Source: Nemertoderma westbladi
Taxonomy: Eukaryota; Xenacoelomorpha; Nemertodermatida; Nemertodermatidae
Direction: 5' to 3'
Assembly: GCA_032718475.1 (NCBI GenBank)
Contig: JAUCBJ010007361.1
Location: 1 to 64,000, forward strand
Length of the DNA stretch: 64,000 nt
The notes below the pieces were generated by a model that was not told the origin of the DNA, did not search any database, and saw nothing but the letters and a program-made list of their open reading frames with translations. The stretch's first letter is position 1, and each line of letters begins with the position of its first letter. The translations under genes were made by a program, and so were the position numbers. This document shows positions 53,541-62,789 of this stretch, in pieces.

Positions 53541-54085
53541 TATACGTTATTTTCTGACAATGCCAACGTTAATTATTAACGTTAATAATACATATAAATA
53601 ACGTTAGTTTGGCCGCCCTTTTAACGTTAAAAATTAACGCAAATTAACGTTAATTTTAAACGGTAGGTATTTTGATCGTCAAAATATATTGTATGTTTAA
53701 CGTTAAAAAATGACATATTACTGACAATCAGTTTGGATCGTCAAAATATATTGTATGTTTAACGTTAAAAAATGACATATTACTGACAATCAGTTTGGAT
53801 CGTCAAAATATATTGTATGTTTAACGTTAAAAAATGACATATTACTGACAATCAGTTTGCAAAATATATTGTATGTTTAACGTTAAAAAATGACATATTA
53901 CTGACAATCAGTTTGGATCGTCAAAATATATTGTATGTTTAACGTTAAAAAATGACATATTACTGACAATCAGTTTGGATCGTCAAAATATATTGTATTT
54001 AACGTTAAAAAATTACAAACAACTGACAGTGATAAAAACATAATTATAATAATTAACGCTTAATTAACTTAACGTTAATTAACGT
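53521..54085. repeat. AACGTTAA-rich region with 62-bp tandem array
   Basis: The palindromic word AACGTT recurs about twenty times from 53521 to 54085. Six 62-bp units (starts at 53674, 53736, 53798, about 53860, 53916, 53978; one lacks 6 bases) contain GATCGTCAAAATATATTG and TTTAACGTTAAAAAATGAC. The last unit decays. Located right after the last plus-strand virus-like gene. Confidence 0.9.
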
Positions 54086-54378
54086 CAAATAATCACATAT
54101 TCCAGACAATTGCTATTATCTTATCTGGCTCTGTCTAAATTTACATCTTGACGGTCAGACCGGTAGACAGTGATAACTCGAAACAACCTAAGAAGGCATT
54201 CTCATATTAAACATTTAGGTTAGGGTGGGTTGACCTCAGGTGACTAATGGAATTAATAACAATAGTTTAATTACAAGCTTTCTCTCATCGGAGCTACTTC
54301 TGGTAATTATTGAAAATGCATACAACAGATCTCACCAAGCCATTTCCAGATGTGAAATCCTCATTAAATTCTGATGAC

Positions 54379-54414
54379 AAAAAACCGCAAGTCTTGTTGA
54401 CTTACGGTTTTTTT
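54379..54414. repeat. 15-bp inverted repeat (one mismatch), 5-nt loop
   Basis: AAAAAACCGCAAGTC (54379-54393) and GACTTACGGTTTTTT (54399-54413), ending in a T-run. It could form a hairpin in RNA or be a transposon footprint. Confidence 0.7.
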
Positions 54415-54729
54415 GCATAAATTTAAGTAGTTGCGGTCTTTTGTATTGCACTTACTATGCTGAAACTCAGCTCGAATCTATGATCCTCTCGGTTTATTGT
54501 CGCCGTGGTTGCATTAAAAATAGCATTCAGAGAAATTACAAATACTATTGTATTTGTTAGCATCAAAATGTGTTGTTATGATTAATATTGATATTAGTAA
54601 TGATAGATAATCTATATGTCAATGTCAATGTCCAGCATTCGACGCCACATTTGATCAAGCAAAAATCTAACATTTTTTATGTTCTTCCCGCCCTTGTAGT
54701 TTGTGTAGTGTTAATCCGTTGCCTTTAAT

Positions 54730-54890
54730 TAACATCTCTCCAGTGGTCATGGGTTCGATCCCCGCAAAGGGGTCGGGAGAGTTTTCGTTTCAGGACGAAC
54801 GCTTTAAAGGGACGAGCTAGGGCGCATTTCTCAAGGGTGTCCTTTAATGGGTACTGGAGTGTCCTCTGGTGAATAAAAATATGGTGGAAT
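54730..54890 (+). repeat. possible SINE fragment with B-box-like GGTTCGATCCC
   Basis: GGTTCGATCCC at 54752-54762 and a hairpin-prone GGGG...CCCC surround. No A box seen. Weak. Confidence 0.3.
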
Positions 54891-54934
54891 TAGGTGGCGT
54901 TAATAAAGTATGTCACGCAAATTTTCCATTTTTT

Positions 54935-55583
54935 TTTACCCTGCCCCCCCCCTCCCCCTCTGTCACAAAAAACCTATTTTCGTAAATTTATAACCCCCCC
55001 TCCCCCCCCCCCCCCCCCCCCCCCTAGACGAAAAATATTTTATTTCAGTAATTTAATAACAGTTAGAAAGCACAATAGAAAGTGAAACATTTTGACTGAA
55101 GTAGTTCTTACTAAATGCCTATACATACTTTAGCAGCTTCAAACTACAGTACAGTATATGTACAGTACAATGCAGACTAGACAGGGGTGCCCTGTCAATG
55201 TTAGGGATTAAATTCAATGTTATTGAGTTTATTGTTTTTTCCTTAAAGTTTCCCACTCATCTAGAATTGTATTAGTCAAAGTCAATCTAACATTAAAGCA
55301 TACCGTAGAGCATCGCTGTGACCGTCACAAAGGTCGAAACCCCCCTCCCACCTGTCACAAAATGTCACGCAAGCTCTAACCCCCCCCCCCCCCAGTGCGT
55401 GACATACTTTATGAACGCCCCCTTATCTGGAAACGGTGTTCAGACACTTCCCCCCCGGACACTTCCCCCCCGGACACTTCCCCCCCGGACAGTTCCCCCC
55501 GCTCAAGTAGGACACTTCCCCCCCGGACACTTCCCCCCCAGACACTCCCCCCCCCCCCCCCCGCGGACACTTCCCCCCCGACT
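54935..55583. repeat. C-rich homopolymer tracts and 15-bp minisatellite
   Basis: C runs at about 54940-54957, 54993-55024 and 55379-55395, then 55443-55577 with units of GGACACTTCCCCCC. Short ORFs through this block are compositional artefacts. Confidence 0.9.
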
Positions 55584-56060
55584 GATCTTAACTTCGCACA
55601 TTCGTATTTTTCATTTTGTAAGGTAAACGGACCGCTTGTATCCAGATAAGTTGTATCCAATTTTCCTTTCATAGCTCAGAAAGTGATCTTTTGCATCCCG
55701 ATTTTACATTTTATATCCACGTTTTATTTATGGGTTTTATCAATGCAATTACATCGTATTGTTTGCTAATCTTTAAACAATTGATTATATTAGATGACCT
55801 ATAAATTCCATCCCCGGAATGATATACTGTTTTTATTAACTATAGAATTATAATAATTAATTGTTTTAATTATAGGTATTATTATGTAATAGTCTTCTTC
55901 AAATTGTAGCAGATGGGGATGAATATTATTGTTGCAATCAAAATTATACCTCTCCAGGGTAAAATCGACATGCGTCGACCTGTATTCTGTGTTCAGCATT
56001 ACATATTGATATACATATTACTATGATACATAAGTAGTATATATTACTAGCCCCCGGCTT
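55584..56060. other. spacer, no feature seen
   Basis: AT-rich, no supported ORF. Confidence 0.5.
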
Positions 56061-56497
56061 CATGGTCACCCGTAGCCCATCATTACCATCCATTTCTAGT
56101 ACTGCATCCAATCAGAAGCCACCATTTCAACCTTTAGCAGTGGTCGTTATTATTTCAACCAATCAGATGTCAGCATTTCATCCATAACCATGGTAACTTC
56201 TCATGTTCCCGCTTATTCCGCTAGAGGCGTTATTAGTCACCCAACGCTAGTACTGCATCCAATCATCAACCTTTATTTTACAGGTGTTCGGCTGTCTACA
56301 CTTAGCATCAGGTAACTTCTACTATTTTTCAAATCGCAATTTTTCACCAACCTTTATTTTACAGATGCTAGGGGTGTCTACAGGTAACGTCTACTATTTT
56401 TCAAATCGCTATTTTTCAGCAACCAGTATTTTCATATTCACCAACCTTTATTTTACAGACGCTAGAGGTGTCTACAGGTAACTTCTACTATTTTTCA
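56061..56497 (+). repeat. direct repeat D2, copy of 43578-44036
   Basis: 437 bp, same orientation as D1, shorter by about 22 bases in one unit. It keeps the CCAAT boxes and the acceptor/donor-flanked units (56284-56311, 56365-56383, 56459-56477). It is followed directly by an unrelated ORF. Confidence 0.88.
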
Positions 56498-56842
56498 CCA
56501 GTAACTAAATTTAATTTTGCAATTTTTCTGCAATCTGTTAATTTATGTACTTATATTTTTAGTATTAAGTCTGTAGTCTATAGGTTATTGATAAACAATA
56601 CCGGGTTTTATGTTGTCTTTGATAATGTACAACTTCAAGTTATATATGAACCTGAAATTTTTAATAATTGCAAAATAAGAATAAATAATACCGTAGTCAT
56701 TTGCTGCTTTCATACCGGTAAATGTACTTTAATGTGTTCACCTAGCAAATTTCACATTTATTACCCTATATTTAGTAAACTGGTTAATTATTTATTAATG
56801 TTTGGTGTTATGACTTTAGGTGTAGAATATATTGGTGATTAG
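56498..56842 (+). CDS. unknown ORF following D2
   Basis: The frame is open from D2 to 56842, about 115 residues beyond D2, without an upstream ATG. A TTTTTAG acceptor-like site at about 56566 precedes the most protein-like part (SVVYRLLINNTGFYVVFD and on). If that acceptor is used, the two 19-nt units of D2 could supply the start. The protein is hydrophobic and beta-rich. No match recognised. Confidence 0.4.
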   Translation, partial: PVTKFNFAIFLQSVNLCTYIFSIKSVVYRLLINNTGFYVVFDNVQLQVIYEPEIFNNCKIRINNTVVICCFHTGKCTLMCSPSKFHIYYPIFSKLVNYLLMFGVMTLGVEYIGD

Positions 56843-56936
56843 AAGGTGAAAATTAAACATTATTATTTTTCATTCGATCTATCGGTAGTTAGGGAAAACT
56901 AACCTCGTTTGAATAAGCATGACTCTCACAGGCTGA

Positions 56937-57110
56937 CTGCGTGCCTAGCCGGCTGTAGCTGCGTGGCTGGCTGGTTAGCTGGCTGCGAGGCTGACTGCGT
57001 GCCGCGAGGCTGACTGCGTGCCGCGAGGCTGACTGCGTAACTAGCTGCGAGGCTGACAGCGATGCTGCTCGCGAGGGTGGCTGCGAGGCTGACTGCGCAC
57101 ACATCCGATT
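56937..57110. repeat. GCGAGGCTGACTGCGTGC minisatellite
   Basis: About 8 imperfect units of 17-20 bp around GCTGCGAGGCTGACTGCGTG. A single similar unit recurs at 57460-57510. Confidence 0.8.
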
Positions 57111-57900
57111 GTAACTGGCTCACGATATTGTATACAATGGTTTAGTTTGTTACTGCGGGTACTGTTACATTAATACTGTAGTAGCAGTACTGCGGTACAA
57201 TGCTAATAAAAGGAAATCAACATGCTGTATCTGACTATACTGTTACAACAACAACAACGACAGTACTGCAGTACTGTATTGTTTGGGTAGGGGATCTAAT
57301 CCCTATATGTGAGAGCCACGCGTACCTTCTAGGTTATGACAGCAGTATGCTAATCAAGGTTCGGGTAGACAGCAGTATCCTTATAGGTGAAAAAAAACAA
57401 ATGCTATTGCATCAGATTACTGCTGTACTGATAAAGTGGATGACAGTTGTGGATAGGAGCTGCGAGGCTAGCTGTGAGGTTGACCGCATCCCCGCAGTGT
57501 GGCTGACTGCGTACACATCTGATTGTAACTGGCTCACGATATTGTATACATTGGCTTAGTTTGTTACTGCGGGTACTGTTACATTAATACTGTAGTACTG
57601 GTACTGCAGTACAATGCTAATCAAAGGAAATCAGTATGCTGTATCTGACTATGCTGTTACAACAACAACGACAGTACTGCAGTACTGTATTGTTTGGGTA
57701 GGTGATCTAATCCCTGTATGTGAGACCCCTGCGTGTAATCCGGATCATGACAGCAGTATGCTATTGCTTCAGATTACTGCTGTACTGATACCAGTAGACT
57801 GTGACTACAGTGTTGGAAGAGTAAAACACTACCGGTACTGATAAAGCGGATGACAGTTGTGGTTAGGCCTATAATAAATTATTGAATTTATCAGTACCGG
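57095..57900. repeat. tandem duplication with 414-bp offset
   Basis: GTAACTGGCTCACGATATTG at 57111 and 57525, then similar sequence through AGTACTGCAGTACTGTATTG and GGATCTAATCCCT. The two units differ by small indels. Rich in CAGTACTG palindromes. Confidence 0.8.
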
Positions 57901-58232
57901 TACCAACAGGTTAACACTACATCCTATACAGTTTATGTTGCATTTCTGACTAATATTACTAGTCAACTACTGTATGTGTTATTAGTTTGCGATGTATAGG
58001 ATGTTTCGCAATACCAGTACATCTATATTAGAATGATATCGAGAATACTTACTGTACATGTTACGTCTACATCATATTGTTAAATGTGTATGGTTAACCT
58101 AGCGCAATTGACTCTTTTTTAGAGAACTTGTTGTAAAAAAATTATATTTTATTATATTTTTATATTAACATCAAGATCATCACCAAAATAAAATTATATT
58201 ATATCCCATCACATTACAAGCTTACAGTAAAC
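57901..58232. other. AT-rich spacer
   Basis: No supported ORF. Lies downstream of the minus-strand virus-like genes. Confidence 0.5.
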
Positions 58233-58841
58233 CTACAGTACATCTTCCACCACAGTTATTTCTTTCTGTTTATCATCATCATCATCATCAAACGCAGTTA
58301 AACGCTTTCTCACGAAAAATCGTTTCAAATCAAACCCACCGACCTGTTTTGCTGAGCAATACCGCAGACAGTTATCCTTTGTGTTTAAGTGGAACGCACA
58401 TTTATTTTCTAGTGCAATAAATTGATCGTGGAAGCGACAGGGGGTTAAATAATTGTAATATTGCTGATTATATATCCACAATTTCTCCATCGAATTTGGT
58501 GCGAGAACATCAAGTTGGGAAACTAATATTGCCCGCTTCATCAACCCAAATACATGTATATTTTTTTTATATTTTAAATGTCTCTTCATGTATTTTTTAA
58601 AGTCATCTTGCGAAATGTCGCCGTAATCCCAAGGTAAATGCGAAGTCATGTCTCGTAAATTGTTTATGTGAGCTACATCTAAAGCTGATAACTTAATATT
58701 AGGTGGGCCTTTAATTAAAAACGTCTTTACATTAGTTTTGGTGTAATTAGAATCGAATATAGCAAATTCTTTAAATACTACCGGATACTCTTTATTGTCT
58801 ATCTTATAATATTGAAAATCAACAAAAATAATATTATCCAT
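58233..58841 (-). CDS. possible nuclease-fold protein of the Polinton-like element
   Basis: 202 residues from an ATG. VDFQYYKI with VFKEFAIFDSN at the start, HLPWDYGDI in the middle, and CAFHLNTKDNCLRYCSAKQ near the end follow the order of a Polinton-associated protein family that I relate to the DnaQ-like exonuclease fold. The acidic residues expected for catalysis are not all evident. The C-terminus is basic and then Asp-rich (an Asp run from a CAT repeat). Third gene of the minus-strand block, after the protease. Confidence 0.5.
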   Translation of the reverse strand: MDNIIFVDFQYYKIDNKEYPVVFKEFAIFDSNYTKTNVKTFLIKGPPNIKLSALDVAHINNLRDMTSHLPWDYGDISQDDFKKYMKRHLKYKKNIHVFGLMKRAILVSQLDVLAPNSMEKLWIYNQQYYNYLTPCRFHDQFIALENKCAFHLNTKDNCLRYCSAKQVGGFDLKRFFVRKRLTAFDDDDDDKQKEITVVEDVL

Positions 58842-58872
58842 TTTATCTGATAAACAAAAGCTAAATGATTAA

Positions 58873-59325
58873 TTACAACGCTTGTTGGTTTATTTTATAA
58901 TAATTAACAAGCCATTTATATAATATTATTTCATTTATTTCCACATTATTTGTAAACGCACTCATTGGATAGTTTGTGTGAATTCGATTTACCAAGTAAT
59001 AAAGACAGTATAGGCCGCATGTGGTCCTCCTTGGGTCTTGAAATTGTTTGCGAGTAGTATGCCATCTTGCGGAATTTTTCTCAAGCCATTTTTCGATGCA
59101 TCTGTTTGGATATTTTGATCCGAATGAATCAAATAATTCAGCCTCATTATCTCGTATATATATTGCGATCCAATGAATCCCGGGCAGATGCTCTTTATCG
59201 ATATTTACTATTAACCCATAATCTCTCCGCTTATTATTATCTAATTTAGGTAATTTATTAGCTGGAAACGCTCCCAAATAGTGACCACCCACTGGAAACA
59301 TATCAAGGTCCTCTGTAGATAACAT
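58873..59325 (-). CDS. adenain-like cysteine protease
   Basis: 150 residues from an ATG. His51 (GIHWIAIYI), Asp66 (ELFDSFGS), Gln96 (KQFQ) and Cys103 (TTCGLYCL) are in the order and spacing of C5/Ulp1-type proteases of Polintons, adintoviruses and adenoviruses. These process virion proteins during maturation. All catalytic residues are present and length is as expected. It starts two bases after the stop of the preceding capsid-like fragment and ends 31 bases before the next gene. Confidence 0.88.
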   Translation of the reverse strand: MLSTEDLDMFPVGGHYLGAFPANKLPKLDNNKRRDYGLIVNIDKEHLPGIHWIAIYIRDNEAELFDSFGSKYPNRCIEKWLEKNSARWHTTRKQFQDPRRTTCGLYCLYYLVNRIHTNYPMSAFTNNVEINEIILYKWLVNYYKINQQAL

Positions 59326-59327
59326 AC

Positions 59328-59831
59328 TTAATCGATATGTATTTCTTTCCTGCTATTTAAACTTAATGATTGATCATAAATATTAAAAACGATTACATTT
59401 ATGGTTTCAACCAACGGTTCGGCAAATCTTAATTTTAATTGACCGTTAGTATATATCGACGGTTGCGGATCTCTAACATAGCCGTCGGCGGTTAGGTCCC
59501 AGGATAGGAGGGGGCAATTATCTAAGTAGGTTTCATGGTCTATATTATTACCTCCATAACCGTTAATATATGTATTAATGTTCTTCATTAATTGAGTATA
59601 CTCAAAAATATATGTTCCATCTGTAAAATTAGGCTCGTATATTACACCACCTACTGGAAGACCGTCTACAATCAGTTCGGCGCGTCTAAGGTTAATGTAA
59701 GGGAAATACCCAAACATGAAACAGTACGACACTGTCAAGTATAATAAAACGTAAAAGGTCTCATAAACTAATAACTGTATAATATAATAAGATAGAACTG
59801 ACAGGAATATAATATAACAGTATAGAACCAC
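59328..59831 (-). pseudogene. C-terminal fragment of a major-capsid-like protein
   Basis: 167 residues as read, but the first 45 or so are hydrophobic and AT-coded and look like chance translation. From about 59700 down, AELIVDGLPVGG, YTQLMKNINTYI, LLSWDLTADGY and LKLRFAEPLVETINVIVFN fit the C-terminal jelly-roll part of the capsid-like proteins of animal Polinton-like elements. At least two thirds of the gene is missing, apparently replaced by the neighbouring retrotransposon. Gene order capsid-protease is typical. Confidence 0.6.
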
Positions 59832-60322
59832 ACAGTAAGGGACGCATCAGCTGGATAGCCCAATTACCATGATAGTCACTATGAATATAATCAACTTACA
59901 ATGAGTAAACTAATAACTACTATATATGGATAATATATGACCTATCTATACACGAATATATTTCGTACACTCCCGCGCGCCAAAAAATTTTTTTTACACA
60001 ATTAAAAATATTACAGAATTAACTATTAACCTTCATACGTACCTGATATATATTATACATACCATAAATTAAAGGGGGTAAAGTAAAATATTTCAATTAT
60101 AACAATAACGAGGTCAAAAATAACAAATATACATATAGTTATTAACATGTACTGTTTGATCAAAAAAAAATTCACTATAAATATTTCATATAGGTTTTTA
60201 CAAAATTTTGCACATAAATTGGTCATACGTAAATAGGGGCTTACTTAATAAAAACTTCCAGTGCGACTATTATTTTATTTTATATTTTATTTTATTACAT
60301 ACGTTATGGTTTGATATACTAC
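59832..60322 (-). other. probable 3' untranslated region and LTR of the Bel/Pao element
   Basis: AT-rich, no ORF. It lies just 3' (minus strand) of the pol stop codon. An LTR is expected here but no second copy lies in the window, so I cannot mark its ends. Confidence 0.4.
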
Positions 60323-61221
60323 TTATTCTGATTCGTAGTCTGAACTTGAATCATTTGTGGACATTATTTTGATTTTTTGTTTAGCCTCTTTAGCTGCTAA
60401 ACGCTGAGGTCGTTCCATTGTTTTGATAGCAGTCGGGGAAGCAGCTGGTTTTGGTGTAACATTCGCCGCTGTTATTTCACTCTCTTTAGCCGTAATTTCT
60501 AAAGGGTATAATCGTTTAACTGGTCTGGTTGTCCGCCCTTTATTGGTTCTAATGGTAACGTAACGAGTCTGGCCGTCGTTTCCAGGATGAAGTTCTAGAA
60601 CCTTGGCTAATCTCCACTGTAGTCGAGGGGTGTGTTTGCTTCCTTCCACAAGAACAATGTCACCCTCTTTTACTTGGGGTCCCTTTTTCTCGTTCCATCT
60701 ATGCTGTTCACGTAATGCCAATAAATACTCGGCAGACCAACGATTTCTGAAATCCCGCAATATCTTCTGTAAACGGTTTAGACGATCGTTTATATTGGAG
60801 GTATTAATATAATCAGGATCCAAAAGATCGCCAATATCTGGATTACTGTCCGGAATATCAGTTAACCTATAACCACATAGTAATTGAGATGGTGTAATTG
60901 GTAGTAGGTCTTTGATATCGGAAGATACATAGGTTAGAGGTCTGTCATTGAGTATCGCCTCAACCCCTATAAGAAACGTTCTGAGTTCGCTAATAGTAAG
61001 TAACGCCTTTCCAATTACGCGTTTTATTGTAAGTTTTGTACAACGAATCATCCTTTCCCACATACCGCCCATCCAAGGGCTGGCCTTAGGAATAAGATCC
61101 CATTTTAACCGCTTTTCCAGCAGGTAGTCGCGAACCATAGGATCTTGTTGAATATTTAGTAGAATTTGTCTGGAAGAAGTGAAGGTGGTTGAATTATCAC
61201 TTATTAGAATGGATGGGTAAC
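60323..61221 (-). CDS. Bel/Pao pol, integrase C-terminal part
   Basis: Continues the pol frame from 62790 beyond the RTE-like insertion. GYPSILISDNSTTF holds the second catalytic Asp, SPWMGGMWERMIRCTK the catalytic Glu, and WRLAKVLELHPGNDGQTRYV with RPVKRLYPLE is the DUF5641-type domain that ends Bel/Pao polyproteins. Stop at 60323. No internal stop. Inserts the element cDNA. Confidence 0.88.
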
Positions 61222-61232
61222 CTCTTCTTCCA

Positions 61233-62778
61233 CTACTAGGATCGGCATGCTGCATTGCAGCTGCATTTTTAAGAATGCTGTGCCGGCTTGTCAACAAAAT
61301 TGCACCGCCACAACTCCCTATCACCCATGACATTTGCTAGATCATCCGCATCTTTAAGGCCAGTGTCCTTTAAGATGCGTCTCAAGAAAGTCATGGGCTG
61401 TCCACCATGCTTATTCACTCCATGAGGCTGCCAAAGTACAAGATTATGCACTGGCTGATCCTCACGGCGAAAGCAATGTCCTGCAAAGCGGAGGCGATTT
61501 TGTTCTAGTGTCAAGCTTGGGGGAACCAATGAGACACCTCCAATGTTATAAAGTGTCTGGTTGGAGATGTGTGCATTGTACTTGACACAATGAACCCGGC
61601 GTAGCATTCTTGTGAATGTGCCATCCAGAGATTTGGTGTCCTCAGCAGTTAGAGCCCAGCATGGACTCCCGTAGAGGAGTACTGGAACTACTGCTGCTCT
61701 AAATAATCGGACCTTAAGTTTCCGATTAATTCTCGGTGACTTCCAAATCCTGGAAAGCCTATTCAAGGCTGCCCATGCCTTTCCCTTACGTATTCGAAGG
61801 TCCTCACCTGACTTCCGGATCCATGATCCCAGGTAACAGAAGTCGTCCACATGCTCAAGCATACCATCCTTTGAGGTTATGCTCATCCGATCAGAGACTT
61901 GCTGAGGACTTTCAAAGTTAACTGTCAGAATTTTGGTCTTTCTGGAGTTAATAAAAAGACCAACACTAGAAGCAGCATGTTCTAATGAGCTGAGGAGCCG
62001 TTGGGCTCCCTCTAATGATTCTGAGAGTACTCCTAAGTCATCAGCAAAGTCTAGATCAGTTAGGTACTTGGCAGGATTTCCTCGACTTCTGGAGCCAGTA
62101 GGTGGAGTTATCATCACCCCATCATCATTATAATGATCTAAGGACATGCGTAGAACATAGTCAACCACAATAATGAACAAGAATGGTGCAAGTGTGTCTC
62201 CTTGGAGGACGCCCCATAACACTTCAAATGGTTCTGTGTCACCGTCAACAGTAGACACAAATGTTGTCGAACCATCGTATACTGATCTGATTGCTGCAAT
62301 AATTTCATCAGGAATCCCATATAATGAAAGTATGCTGAACATACGTGAGCGAGAGACTGAATCAAAGGCCTTGAAGAAGTCAACAAAGATAACAGCCAGA
62401 TGCCTGTCTTTCTTTTTTGATAACTCTTCAATTATCCTTCTAAGTGCCAAAATGGGCTCCATGGTCCCACGACCTTTACGGAACCCATTCTGATTTCCAC
62501 GGAGCAGTCTCTCAATGGGATCCCTGATGCGATTTAATAGAATCCTATTGTATAGCTTTGCAGCAATCGAGATCAATGAGATTCCCCGAAAAGAACCATA
62601 GAGTGTTAGGTTGCCCTTCTTGGGAACTGGCACCAACTTATTTGTTTTCATTTCTTGTGGGACTCTTGTTGTTCGGTACATGTCTACTATGATGGGATAG
62701 ATGAGCTTTAAACACTCAGGTATTTTAAAGACCTCAGGGGGAACACCATCTACTCCACTGGCACGATTGGTCTTAATG
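61233..62778 (-). mobile_element. RTE-like LINE, copy 2 (5'-truncated) inside Bel/Pao pol
   Basis: 1546 bp flanked by CTCTTCTTCCA (61222-61232 and 62779-62789). Nearly identical to 36705-38270, but truncated at a different 5' point. Removal of insert plus one duplication copy (1557 bases, a multiple of 3) restores the pol frame by arithmetic. Confidence 0.93.
61269..62778 (-). CDS. RTE-like reverse transcriptase, 5'-truncated copy
   Basis: Open frame from the insertion edge to 61269 (about 500 residues). Motif A IFVDFFKAFDSVS, motif B VLQGDTLAP and motif C DFADD are intact, with the full C-terminal domain. A few residues differ from copy 1 (for example DHYND versus DHHND). The endonuclease and the RT N-terminal part are missing. 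Confidence 0.85.
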
Positions 62779-62789
62779 CTCTTCTTCCA

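Larger units (their letters stand above)
44037..59740. mobile_element. Polinton/adintovirus-like region, incomplete
   Basis: Two convergent gene blocks (plus 44.6-53.5 kb, minus 59.8-58.2 kb) encode the typical kit of Polinton-type elements: packaging-type ATPase, DDE integrase, adenain-like protease, a capsid-like fragment, small basic virion-type proteins and a possible nuclease-fold protein. No family B DNA polymerase and no full capsid gene are present, and I found no long terminal inverted repeats. The right side is probably cut by the Bel/Pao element at about 59.7-59.8 kb. Several genes are broken, so this is a degrading endogenous copy. Confidence 0.75.

Noticed and set aside
53674-54040. 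CRISPR-like regular repeats
   Set aside because: The 62-bp units are contiguous without unique spacers, and the host is an animal.
55318-55672. Pro/Thr-rich ORFs in the C-rich block
   Set aside because: Generated by the 15-bp minisatellite and C homopolymers; open on several frames and both strands.
43578-56497. D1 and D2 as LTRs of one retroelement
   Set aside because: They lack TG...CA ends, primer-binding or polypurine sites and a target duplication, and the enclosed genes are virus-like rather than gag-pol.
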